Program-made: the position numbers and the translations under genes
Part shown: positions 7,125 to 13,600 of the stretch, piece after piece
Position numbering within the stretch: position 1 is the stretch's first letter
Layout: each line of letters opens with the position of its first letter
Assembly (NCBI GenBank): GCA_946007485.1
Contig: CAMGAM010000017.1
Coordinates: 1-14,812, forward strand
Origin: an uncultured Mycoplasmatota bacterium
Lineage (GTDB): Bacteria > Bacillota_I > Bacilli_A > RF39 > UBA660
Direction: 5' to 3'
Length of the DNA: 14,812 nucleotides
The notes under the pieces: generated by a model
What the model was told of the DNA's origin: nothing
The model's input: only the letters and a program-made list of their open reading frames with translations
The model's database searches: none

Positions 7125-7871
7125 TTACTTTTTGTCTTTTTTACTTTTATTATTTTTAGGAGTTTTATGACTATTTTTATGATTATTACTCTTTTGTTGT
7201 GTTGATGTATAAGTATTCAATACCTGTGGATCAGTTATATCCGCAATCATCATAAACAACATAAATCCTGTTAATGCAAAAAAACTTAACTCTATTATTC
7301 TTAGTTTACTTAATTGTTCATGTTGTATAAAATCTACCATCACTACTAGAAAAATAGAAGTAAAGAATAGTTGAATGCCTTCCATAGATACATGTCCTAG
7401 TATATATTGAAAAAGCGCGTTATATTTTCCTCCTGATAAACTTGCCATTAATACGTTTATTATGTAGGTTACAAACAGTGCAATAATTAATCCAAAAAAG
7501 GAATACAGCACAACATCCCCAGGCTTATTACCGTTATTAATTTTGTACAAATAATTACTATTATTAATCGCATTACTTGCATCTATTATCTCTTTTTCTT
7601 GTTTAACATCCTTTATATTTTTCTTTCTCTTTAACATTCCATATAACAACACACCTGTTACTATCATTTCAATTAAGCATATCACCGTACTCTTTATATC
7701 TTTATTCCAAGAGCATTTCATACCTACTAATCCTTCAAGCACTGTAGGCACTACTATTAATAATACTGGTACTTTCTTTTTTCTGTTAATAAATAGAACT
7801 ACAAGCCAAATAGCCAAAACAAATAAACATAATTCTACAATGTTTATTTGTAGATTAACATCTATATACAT
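7125..7871 (-). CDS. Multi-pass membrane protein of unknown function
   Basis: I do not recognise the family. From the ATG at 7871 it has 248 residues with about six hydrophobic segments, beginning NIVELCLFVLAIWLVVLFI and including VPVLLIVVPTVLEGLVG, STVICLIEMIVTGVLLYG, VVLYSFFGLIIALFVTYIINVLM, MEGIQLFFTSIFLVVMVDFI and ELSFFALTGFMLFMMIADI. It ends in a lysine-rich tail (HKTPKNNKSKKDKK) that is probably cytoplasmic. A GTG at 7928 would add 19 residues, but it lies in the loop of a terminator hairpin, and those codons would be the hairpin itself. The ATG at 7871 has AAGG about 5 bases upstream and is preferred. The position directly after hairpin unit B suggests control by attenuation or read-through. 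Confidence 0.7.
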   Translation of the reverse strand: MYIDVNLQINIVELCLFVLAIWLVVLFINRKKKVPVLLIVVPTVLEGLVGMKCSWNKDIKSTVICLIEMIVTGVLLYGMLKRKKNIKDVKQEKEIIDASNAINNSNYLYKINNGNKPGDVVLYSFFGLIIALFVTYIINVLMASLSGGKYNALFQYILGHVSMEGIQLFFTSIFLVVMVDFIQHEQLSKLRIIELSFFALTGFMLFMMIADITDPQVLNTYTSTQQKSNNHKNSHKTPKNNKSKKDKK

Positions 7872-7902
7872 CCTATCCTTCACAACTTTATCTATATCAC
7901 AC

Positions 7903-7942
7903 AAAAAGCCCCAATAACCTCTACCCACGAGATTACTGGAGC
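7903..7942 (-). terminator. Hairpin terminator/attenuator, repeat-unit copy B
   Basis: On the minus strand GCTCCAGTAATCTC (7929-7942) pairs over its full 14 bases, with some G-T pairs, with 7908-7921 across a 7-base loop, followed by five T. It lies about 15 bases after the expected transcription start and 32 bases before the membrane protein start, so most transcripts should stop before the gene unless anti-termination occurs. Confidence 0.8.
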
Positions 7943-7961
7943 TATAACTTAATAAACATCT

Positions 7962-7984
7962 AAATTATACCAATAAACATTATG
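7962..7984 (-). promoter_or_regulatory. Promoter block of repeat unit B (extended -10)
   Basis: The minus strand carries TGGTATAAT with TATAAT at 7964-7969. The 23 bases are identical to 228-250. With the hairpin at 7908-7942 it would give an RNA of about 55 nt, or the leader of the membrane protein mRNA. Confidence 0.6.
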
Positions 7985-8040
7985 TGTTTCACATCAATAT
8001 AAAGCAAAAAAAGATTCTAGTATTATCAACATATAACTGG

Positions 8041-8117
8041 CTCTATAATTTTTCCTGTTGATGACTTATCTGTATGATAAGCTGTTAACAGGTTTTTTAT
8101 TGCAAAAAAAAGAGGAC
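8041..8117. repeat. Dispersed terminator repeat, copy 1
   Basis: The block from CTCTATAATTTTTCCTGTTG to the following A run and GAG closely matches 12307-12380. The two copies differ mostly inside the hairpin, where pairing is kept. It carries a plus-strand terminator and leads into a minus-strand one. It is probably a piece of intergenic DNA moved with an element, or a common Lactobacillus intergenic unit. Confidence 0.7.
8054..8098 (+). terminator. Plus-strand rho-independent terminator
   Basis: CCTGTTGAT pairs with GTTAACAGG at the base and CTTATC with GATAAG at the top, across a small internal loop, followed by six T. No plus-strand gene in the window ends here, so it is probably left from a lost gene or protects the transposase fragment from read-through. 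Confidence 0.8.
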
Positions 8118-8126
8118 ATAGTCCCC
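8104..8126 (-). terminator. Minus-strand terminator hairpin
   Basis: GGGGAC and GTCCTC (8121-8126 with 8112-8117) form a short stem with a 3-base loop, followed on the minus strand by eight T. It stands back to back with the plus-strand terminator, as at 12371-12394. Confidence 0.55.
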
Positions 8127-8194
8127 CCTGCTACAATAAAAATCCGTTCCACCAAATATTCTATGTATAAACAAAGGTATTACTATGTCCTCTT
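8110..8194 (+). promoter_or_regulatory. 13-bp inverted repeat enclosing the transposase start codon
   Basis: AAGAGGACATAGT (8110-8122) is the exact complement of ACTATGTCCTCTT (8182-8194), and the ATG at 8185 is inside the right arm. A transcript entering from the left would fold the start codon into a stem; one starting inside the 59-base loop would leave it free. Several insertion sequences block translation of read-through transcripts in this way. AAAGG about 7 bases before the ATG is the likely ribosome site. Confidence 0.5.
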
Positions 8195-8837
8195 ACAATA
8201 ATTCTATTAAATTTCCCCTTGATATTGAAGACTCTAATATAATTTTTGAAGATTATTTTTATCGCATTGAGCATGGCATTAAGCAGAAGATCTATCAAGC
8301 AGTGCTGATCCAGCCTGCATGTCCTTACTGCGGCTCAGTCAGCTTGGTTCATGTCATGCGTAATATCTGCGCTAAAGTACGCGTGGAGGATCGCGAGGCA
8401 ATTATGAACGAATTCAAGCAGATTCACCAGCAAGCCAATAAAGCAGCTGCTGTTGATGTATTGCATGCCTTCTATGCCAAATGGGACAAGAGTTATAATC
8501 ATGTCATAAGAAACCTGAAAGACATCGAGCCGGACCTGCTGGTCTTCTATAATTATCCTAAGCAGATCAGAGCTTCAATTTACTCTACCAACATGATTGA
8601 AGCTTTTAACAACGTCATTAAGCGCAAGGCTAAGCCTAAAGCAGAGTCTCCGACTGAACAGTCGCTTGATACTTTTATTGGCATCCAAGCAATGAGTTAT
8701 AATGACCGCTACTTCAACCGAATTCACAAAGGCTTTGGTCAGGTTTAGGACACCTTAGAATCTTACTTTGATTAAATAAAGAATAAAAAATCAATCTATG
8801 AGAAAGATCTATTTACACAAAAGATTTGACAGTTTCT
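8127..8837 (+). mobile_element. Fused remnant of an ISL3-like left end and an IS256-like right end
   Basis: The segment contains the 5' flank and N-terminus of one element and the C-terminus and right flank of another. After the stop, the stretch at about 8800-8837 with TTTACACAAAAGATTTGACA resembles the right terminal repeats of IS256-family elements. Outer ends are approximate and no target-site duplication is visible. A deletion between two neighbouring insertion sequences would explain it. Confidence 0.6.
8185..8748 (+). pseudogene. Chimeric transposase fragment: ISL3-type N-terminus fused to IS256-type C-terminus
   Basis: The first 51 or so of 187 codons resemble the start of ISL3-family transposases: a short lead-in (NSIKFPLDIEDSNIIFED) and the zinc-finger half PACPYCGS. 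From LVHVMRNICAKVRVEDRE onward the sequence is the C-terminal part of an IS256 (mutator) transposase, with KWDKSYNHVIRNL, FYNYPKQIRASIYSTNMIEAFNNVIKR and ending NRIHKGFGQV. The STNMIEAFN segment is highly conserved in IS256 enzymes. The switch falls near 8335-8347. The N-terminal part and the first catalytic aspartates of IS256 are missing, so the product cannot transpose. The frame is uninterrupted and has an AAAGG before its ATG, so a chimeric protein could be made. It is the only long plus-strand gene here and is richer in GC than its neighbours. Confidence 0.8.
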
Positions 8838-8911
8838 AACGAAAAGGCAAATTAAAAGAACTTTATAATTTTACTATTAATATTTTCGGATAAATTATTA
8901 TCAATTTTTTA

Positions 8912-10114
8912 TTACCAGTATCTGTCACTTTCAATTTCTAGCAAATCTTTTAAATACTCTTTCAAATCTTTACTATAATCCCTCTTACCCAGGATTTCAT
9001 CTTCTTTGTGGATAGTTGGATCAAGCCAAGATGCTTTTTGTAAAATCCAGTCTTTATACTCCGGATCTTTGACTGTCTTAGCATATTCTCGAATTTGTTT
9101 TGAAGTTTTATAGTCACGTGCTTCAATTATTAATTTTTGAACCTTTTTCTTTTCGTCATTAATATGCTCAGCTCTTTGTATTTTCCGTTCCTTTTCTTCC
9201 TTTTGTTTTCGCTCTTCCTCTTCTCTAACAAGACGCTCCTTTCTTACAGAAATATACTCTTTATAAAATTCAATAATTATCTGAGATATCTTATCTTCCA
9301 ATTTTCCTTTATTGGTATCTCTTATATAAGCATGATAGGGATAACTATCAAACTTTATTCTGAATCTTCCATTATATGGATGATCATATTTTCTAATTCT
9401 AGGTTTATAAGCTAAATCTGGATCAATCATTCGCTTTTTCTCATATTCATTCAATTCCGCTTGCTCTTCTTTAGTTATCCTATGGTCTATATTATCTTTA
9501 TACTCTGAAATACTAAAAGGAACCTCGTCCTTTCCACCAATAATTATTGTAAAATCATCTTTAACTTCTTCACCTAGTTGATCAAATATCAAATAAATCC
9601 TGTCTAACAACCTATATAATCTAGGAAGTTCTTTAGGTGAGATATCATCCATAAATTTAGGCTTTTGTTCATCCGAATACCACTTATACCATTCATATGA
9701 ATGGTCATCGTAAGGGTTCTCTTTCTTCCAATTCTGAATACTTTTCTTAAAATTTCTCACCTTGGAACTCAAAGACTTTTTAGATGAATACTTAAACTCC
9801 GCTAATACTTGTTCTATCTGCTCAATTTTTAAAGGATCATTTAATTCTTTTAATTCATTTTTGATGTCTTCATTTTCATCGCTTGTTCGAAAATAAATAA
9901 TATCAGTTTCAGCAATTGGTAAAGGTTTTATAAGATTTGAAACATCTCTTTTCATCTTTAAATACATTCTGTATTTTGGACCAGGAATTGGAATATTATT
10001 CTGATGACAAAAAGAGCTAAATTGATTGTAATTTATATGATATTTATCAGATAGATCTTTTAGACTATTCTTTAAAAGCTCATTATATAGTTCTGTTCTA
10101 GAAAATTTTTTCAT
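8912..10114 (-). CDS. Uncharacterised HTH and charged-helix protein (intact paralogue)
   Basis: The 400-residue protein belongs to an uncharacterised family I recognise by its N-terminal helix-turn-helix: FSRTELYNELLKNSLKDLSDKYHINYNQFSSFCHQNNIPIPGPKYR (4-49). It corresponds to proteobacterial proteins that open with a 'TREELYELVW...LAK...IPRPPRGYW' pattern. The middle has the family RLLDRIYLIFDQLGEEV and IGGKDEVPFSISEYKD segments. Then comes RDTNKGKLEDKISQIIIEFYKEYISVRKERL, running into a long charged helix (about 285-330), and a final YSKDLKEYLKDLLEIE tail. No enzyme motif is seen. DNA binding is inferred. The N-terminus aligns with the family start; the ribosome site is weak. A decayed paralogue lies at 13601-14715. 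Three TGACAARAT motifs upstream may be its operator. Confidence 0.75.
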   Translation of the reverse strand: MKKFSRTELYNELLKNSLKDLSDKYHINYNQFSSFCHQNNIPIPGPKYRMYLKMKRDVSNLIKPLPIAETDIIYFRTSDENEDIKNELKELNDPLKIEQIEQVLAEFKYSSKKSLSSKVRNFKKSIQNWKKENPYDDHSYEWYKWYSDEQKPKFMDDISPKELPRLYRLLDRIYLIFDQLGEEVKDDFTIIIGGKDEVPFSISEYKDNIDHRITKEEQAELNEYEKKRMIDPDLAYKPRIRKYDHPYNGRFRIKFDSYPYHAYIRDTNKGKLEDKISQIIIEFYKEYISVRKERLVREEEERKQKEEKERKIQRAEHINDEKKKVQKLIIEARDYKTSKQIREYAKTVKDPEYKDWILQKASWLDPTIHKEDEILGKRDYSKDLKEYLKDLLEIESDRYW

Positions 10115-10151
10115 TTAGCCTACATCTCTTATCTACTTCAATAAGCTGACT

Positions 10152-10181
10152 ATAATACATTTTCATTTTATTCTTTATCAA
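10152..10181 (-). promoter_or_regulatory. Promoter of the intact HTH gene
   Basis: The minus strand shows -35 TTGATA (10176-10181), an 18-bp spacer and -10 TATTAT (10152-10157), about 40 bases before the ATG. Confidence 0.5.
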
Positions 10182-10243
10182 TTAAAATTGCATAACTTTC
10201 GCTTTTACTAAATTCACATTATTATCTAAATTTTATGGCTCTT

Positions 10244-10322
10244 TGACAAGATAAGAAACTATATTGACCGTAGATCTATCACTCATCCGAACATATATGA
10301 CAAAATTTTCCCAATCTTGTCA
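10244..10322. promoter_or_regulatory. Cluster of three TGACAARAT motifs
   Basis: TGACAAGAT occurs at 10244-10252 on the plus strand and at 10314-10322 on the minus strand; TGACAAAAT occurs at 10298-10306 on the plus strand. The outer two form a perfect inverted repeat 61 bases apart. They lie upstream of the intact HTH gene and beyond the terminator of the AlbA_2 gene. They could be a looping operator for either regulator. Confidence 0.45.
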
Positions 10323-10338
10323 TATAACTAATTATTCC

Positions 10339-10379
10339 AAAAAAAGATAGACAAAAACAATGCCATGTTCCTGCCTACC
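10339..10379 (-). terminator. Terminator of the AlbA_2 regulator gene
   Basis: GGTAGGCAGGAACA (10366-10379) pairs over 14 bases, including several G-T pairs, with 10346-10359 across a 6-base loop, followed by seven T on the minus strand. It lies about 45 bases after the stop at 10424. Confidence 0.8.
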
Positions 10380-10423
10380 TTTATACTTAATAACAAGCCC
10401 TATGAGAAAAAAGGTTCAAATCA

Positions 10424-11959
10424 TTATAAATTCTTTTCCATATTCTTCAATCTCATTATTCTATCTACTTGTTCTTGTTCACTGGTCTTTTCTAACTTAT
10501 ACACAGTAGACTTACCGTTTCCTTCTGAAACTAAAAGCTTCTCATCCAACAAGTGATTAAATCTTTTTCTTACGGTACTGTTACTTCCAAATTTATCATT
10601 CATATCTTTAAACATTTGAGAAAAGCTAAATTTAGATTTTTGAATGGCATAATCAATGATAAATTTTTCAGTTGGATCCAAAACCATTTCATCATCAATT
10701 TTAGTTCGAATATCTATTTTCCAAATCCTTATCTTTGTAATCTTATTGGTTGAATCAATTTCTATTTCAGGTTCCATCAAATGGTTTCTACTTGCAGCCC
10801 TTAAAATTCTAGGTCCTCCGCTGGCCTTCTTTTCTGAAATACCAATTCTTCTAAATAAAGTAGCGATCTCTGAATTTCTTACTTCAGACTTTTGACCACG
10901 TAAAAACGATTCTCTACTGACTCTCATATCGCCTGGATTAGTAAATTCCCAATAACTTGGGCGATCCTCAATTTGAATTGCTATCGTACCATCATAATAA
11001 GCATGCATTAAACAATTAACTAATGCTTCCTTGGCTGCAGATCTTAAATCAGCAACATAACTGCCTCTTGTCAATTCTTCATCTTGAGTATATTTGTCAT
11101 TAATATTAGAAGCTATTCTAGGTAAGACTACATTATAAAACGAATAAATATTCATTTCTGGATAGTTCATATCACCTGCTGAAACACGATCAATCCAATC
11201 AGTATCACCATCTTTAGCATATCTTGTATAGTCTAATTGAAATCTAGGAAATCGGTCCATTATCGACATAAATTTACCGAAAAACAACAGACCGCCTTCC
11301 GTCATTTTATAATTTCTATTTGAGGAACGCCTATCACGTCTTAATACTCCAATATCTATCAAAAGTTCACGATCTAATTTAGACACACTATCTGCACCTT
11401 CTAATTTTTCTAGCTTTTTGCGATAATCACTAAGATCTTCTAGATTTAAGTCACTATCCCAATCAAAATTCTCAAGCAATCTAGTATCTACCTGATCTTG
11501 GCTTTCAGCATATAAATACTTCAATTGATCATGAGTGGCTAAGCGATCACCATCATCAGTTCTCATATAAGTTTTACCCTTAGCATTAATGGGCTTATCA
11601 GAAAACTGAGCAGGAAATATTTTAATTTGAATTAATCTTTTACCCTTAAATGTAGTTATTTTAACATCAGAATTTTGAATTACAGGCTTATTGATTACAG
11701 TAGAGTTGCTATTATCGTTAAACAATTCTTTTATTACATCATCAGGGTGATCAACACCTACAATTTTATAATGATGTGGTGTTGGTTCATCTACACCTAA
11801 TACAATAAGACCACCATCTGTATTAGAAAATGAGCTTATTGTTTCCCATATACTTTTAGGCAATTTCCAACTAGCCTTTTTGAACTCTAAATGTAAACTC
11901 TCTTTTGGAGTTGTAAATTCAATTGCATCTACGTCTTTAACAAAATTAATAAAATCCAT
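10424..11959 (-). CDS. AlbA_2/Schlafen-type ATP-binding transcriptional regulator
   Basis: This 511-residue protein has an N-terminal AlbA_2 (divergent AAA-4/Schlafen) domain: E20-LHLEFKKA (22-29), SFSNTDGGLIVLGVDE (43-58) and the GKTYMRTDD segment (about 128-136). A GHKL-type ATP-binding domain follows with EALVNCLMHAYY (311-322), EFTNPG (338-343), RN at 361-362 and ASGGPRIL (379-386). The usual HRDY of this family is HAYY here. A winged-helix tail lies at about 430-488. Such proteins are widespread putative regulators. Some occur in defence or mobile regions and the N-terminal fold can bind or cut nucleic acid, but no function is shown here. The start has AGGTG 7 bases upstream, and a good promoter and a terminator frame the gene as a single unit. 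Confidence 0.85.
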   Translation of the reverse strand: MDFINFVKDVDAIEFTTPKESLHLEFKKASWKLPKSIWETISSFSNTDGGLIVLGVDEPTPHHYKIVGVDHPDDVIKELFNDNSNSTVINKPVIQNSDVKITTFKGKRLIQIKIFPAQFSDKPINAKGKTYMRTDDGDRLATHDQLKYLYAESQDQVDTRLLENFDWDSDLNLEDLSDYRKKLEKLEGADSVSKLDRELLIDIGVLRRDRRSSNRNYKMTEGGLLFFGKFMSIMDRFPRFQLDYTRYAKDGDTDWIDRVSAGDMNYPEMNIYSFYNVVLPRIASNINDKYTQDEELTRGSYVADLRSAAKEALVNCLMHAYYDGTIAIQIEDRPSYWEFTNPGDMRVSRESFLRGQKSEVRNSEIATLFRRIGISEKKASGGPRILRAASRNHLMEPEIEIDSTNKITKIRIWKIDIRTKIDDEMVLDPTEKFIIDYAIQKSKFSFSQMFKDMNDKFGSNSTVRKRFNHLLDEKLLVSEGNGKSTVYKLEKTSEQEQVDRIMRLKNMEKNL

Positions 11960-12117
11960 AAATTCACCTGTAAGTAAAAGAAAGAAAAAAGAAAGAAATA
12001 CTGTTATATCAACATTTCAAGTTAGTTTTATCTTTATAAAAAAAGAAAAAGAAAAGTATTGACATTTGTATCATTTTGTGTATTGCAAGAGCCGCGATAT
12101 AATTTATAACTTTAATA

Positions 12118-12146
12118 ATTATACCTTGAAATCTAAAATCACCCAA
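12118..12146 (-). promoter_or_regulatory. Promoter of the AlbA_2 regulator gene
   Basis: The minus strand shows -35 TTGGGT (12141-12146), a 17-bp spacer and consensus -10 TATAAT (12118-12123). The leader would be about 150 bases, ending in a pyrimidine-rich tract before the ribosome site. Confidence 0.5.
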
Positions 12147-12306
12147 ATTGATAAAAGTTAACAAACAACTAAGAAATACATTCCAATTAATTTAGCTCTG
12201 GTTAATTGCATAATAGGTAAGAGGTGGCTTATAAACTATAAAATATAATATTAAGCATTTTAATTGTAGGATTAAAAGATATCATAAAAAGATAGATAAA
12301 AATGTC

Positions 12307-12380
12307 TCTATAATTTTTCCTGTTGATAACTGATCTTCACGTTAAGCTGTTAACAGCTTTTTTATTGCATAAAAAAAGAG
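12307..12380. repeat. Dispersed terminator repeat, copy 2
   Basis: It closely matches 8041-8117 in the same orientation, from CTCTATAATTTTTCCTGTTG through the A run. Here it is attached to the 3' end of the rfbD fragment, suggesting that this is its original chromosomal setting. Confidence 0.7.
12320..12363 (+). terminator. Plus-strand terminator in the repeat
   Basis: CTGTTGAT pairs with GTTAACAG, and an inner AAC with GTT, followed by six T on the plus strand. It faces the rfbD fragment and has no matching plus-strand gene in the window. Confidence 0.7.
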
Positions 12381-12394
12381 ACCATCACGGCCTC
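12371..12394 (-). terminator. Terminator of the rfbD fragment
   Basis: GAGGCC and GGTCTC (12389-12394 with 12378-12383) pair apart from one mismatch, followed on the minus strand by seven T, 13 bases after the rfbD stop. It is probably the native terminator of the rhamnose gene. Confidence 0.75.
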
Positions 12395-12407
12395 CTTAAT
12401 CCTTATT

Positions 12408-12944
12408 CTACTTATTATCTAATTCATCAAAGAAACCTTGCTTCTTCAAAATTTCGAGGTATCGACTCACAGCATCGGTCCACAAAGGCAATGGCTTAAA
12501 GCCATTTTCAACTAATTTACTCTTATCTAAACGTGAGTTGAATGGACGAACTGCTTTGGACAAACCATATTCGGCAGTGGTAACTGGCGTTACCTTGGTG
12601 TCGTAACCAGCTTGACGGTAGATTTCCTTGGTAAAGTCGTACCAAGAAATGTAGCCGGTCTTAGTGCCATTTTCATCATAACCGCTTTCGGTTGCTGGTA
12701 ATTCAGAATTGGTTGCGTGGTAATAACCGTACTTGTCAGTTTCGATCATGTCGACGAGCAAGCGAGCTAAGTCAAAGGTGTAAGTTGGCGTACCGATTTG
12801 ATCATCAACAACCTTAACTTCATCGTGGTTAGAACCAACCTTGAGCATAGTCTTGATAAAGTTATGACCGTTAACACCGAATACCCAAGCGATACGCACG
12901 ATAAAGTATTTGTCCAAAGTATCGGCAACAGCCTTTTCGCCGCC
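12408..12944 (-). pseudogene. rfbD: dTDP-4-dehydrorhamnose reductase, 3' fragment
   Basis: The reading frame is the C-terminal part of RfbD/RmlD, which reduces dTDP-4-dehydro-L-rhamnose to dTDP-L-rhamnose for cell-wall or exopolysaccharide synthesis. It starts with GGEKAVADTLDKYFIVRIAWVFGVNGHNF and continues through VVDDQIGTPTYTFDLARLL, YHATN and RPFNSRLDKSKL to the natural C-terminus. Full enzymes have about 280 residues; about 180 remain. The N-terminal NADPH-binding domain and the catalytic YxxxK are gone. Upstream, homology stops near 12945 and an in-frame TGA follows at 12960-12962. A TTG at 12917 could start a short product but has no credible ribosome site. GC content is clearly higher than in the flanking genes, marking it as core-genome DNA. 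Confidence 0.85.
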
Positions 12945-12978
12945 AACGTTCAGTTTTAATCACTTAAAAGCCGTACAT

Positions 12979-13006
12979 GCAGCAATAATAGTAGAAATTA
13001 TGCTGC
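12979..13006 (-). terminator. Hairpin beyond the winged-helix gene, weak terminator candidate
   Basis: GCAGCAATAAT and ATTATGCTGC (12979-12989 with 12997-13006) pair with one bulge. On the minus strand only a CTTTT follows, several bases later, so termination is uncertain. It lies about 60 bases after the stop at 13064. Confidence 0.35.
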
Positions 13007-13063
13007 TAATATTACTTACACTATTGGAGCCTAAAATATTCTGCAATTTATTCCAAATTTTCT

Positions 13064-13564
13064 TCAATTTTCCATAGGATTCTTTTTTTCAGTGCTCTCT
13101 TGTAATTCATCCAATGTTTTATAAAAATCGGGATTATAATCCTCTGCTTTCATATACAGCAATTTTAAATCATTGATTTTCTCAATTGTTTTTAGCAAAG
13201 CAGAATAATCCACTTCATTTTTACTTTCAATAATTGAATTATGATCTCCTTGTTGCAAATTAGTAACAGAAACTGCTGAATTAAAATTGTTTTGATAAAT
13301 GTTCGTCTGTTCTTTTTTAGCTGAATAATTTAATTCTTTTAAATATTCAGTACCTGCCGGCGTAAGATATCCTAACCAAAAGTCACCACCAAAAAAGAAA
13401 TCACACCTTACTAAATATCCCTGTTTTTGCAACCTATTAGTTATATCAAAAGCATATTTTCCCCACTTTTGTTGTAATTCTCGAGCAAGTTGAGAACTGG
13501 TACTGGGATTTATATTATTTTTCGCTTTAGTCAATACATCTTTTTCTATTGTTATAATGTCCAA
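13064..13564 (-). CDS. Winged-helix-like protein of unknown function
   Basis: The 166-residue protein has an N-terminal segment that reads like a winged helix: helices in 1-30, YAFDITNRLQKQGYLVRCDFF (37-57) as recognition helix and wing, then GYLTPAGTEYLKEL (65-78). A low-complexity stretch NIYQNNFNSAVSVTNLQQGDHNSII (about 87-111) follows; similar asparagine/glycine-rich linkers occur in some bacterial signalling proteins. A C-terminal helical region ends the protein. The start is TTG at 13564, well supported by AAGGAG six bases upstream. It begins 36 bases after the decayed HTH paralogue, so both were probably one operon. A regulatory role is inferred. Confidence 0.65.
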   Translation of the reverse strand: MDIITIEKDVLTKAKNNINPSTSSQLARELQQKWGKYAFDITNRLQKQGYLVRCDFFFGGDFWLGYLTPAGTEYLKELNYSAKKEQTNIYQNNFNSAVSVTNLQQGDHNSIIESKNEVDYSALLKTIEKINDLKLLYMKAEDYNPDFYKTLDELQESTEKKNPMEN

Positions 13565-13600
13565 TTTAATCTCCTTAAGCTAAAATATATTCCATCTCCA

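Larger units (their letters stand above)
11960..12407. other. Gene-free region between the AlbA_2 gene and the rfbD fragment
   Basis: No credible coding frame is visible in these 448 bases. Purine-rich tracts lie at about 11980-12000 and 12040-12056 and form the long leader of the AlbA_2 mRNA. A minus-strand promoter lies at 12118-12146. A possible plus-strand -10 TATAAT near 12102 has only a weak -35 and no gene to drive. The right part holds the terminator repeat (12307-12394). Confidence 0.6.

Noticed and set aside
7872..7928. GTG start at 7928 adding 19 residues to the membrane protein
   Set aside because: The GTG is in the loop of a terminator hairpin conserved at other sites and the added codons are the hairpin and its T tract. 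The ATG at 7871 has a ribosome site.
9137..9415. Plus-strand hydrophobic frame of 92 codons
   Set aside because: It is the reverse complement of the charged-helix part of the HTH gene. Lysine/glutamate codons read backwards give Phe/Leu-rich frames. There is no ribosome site.
10365..10895. Three short plus-strand frames opposite the AlbA_2 regulator
   Set aside because: They lie inside or across the end of a clear domain-bearing gene on the other strand and have no motifs or ribosome sites of their own.
12059..12107. Plus-strand promoter made of TTGACA (12059-12064) and TATAAT near 12102
   Set aside because: The spacing is about 33 bases, far too long, and no plus-strand gene follows. A closer -35 is weak.
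13008..13035. A fourth copy of the GGCTCC hairpin arm near 13020-13033
   Set aside because: Only a few bases beyond GGCTCC agree, no second arm or T run follows and no promoter block is present.
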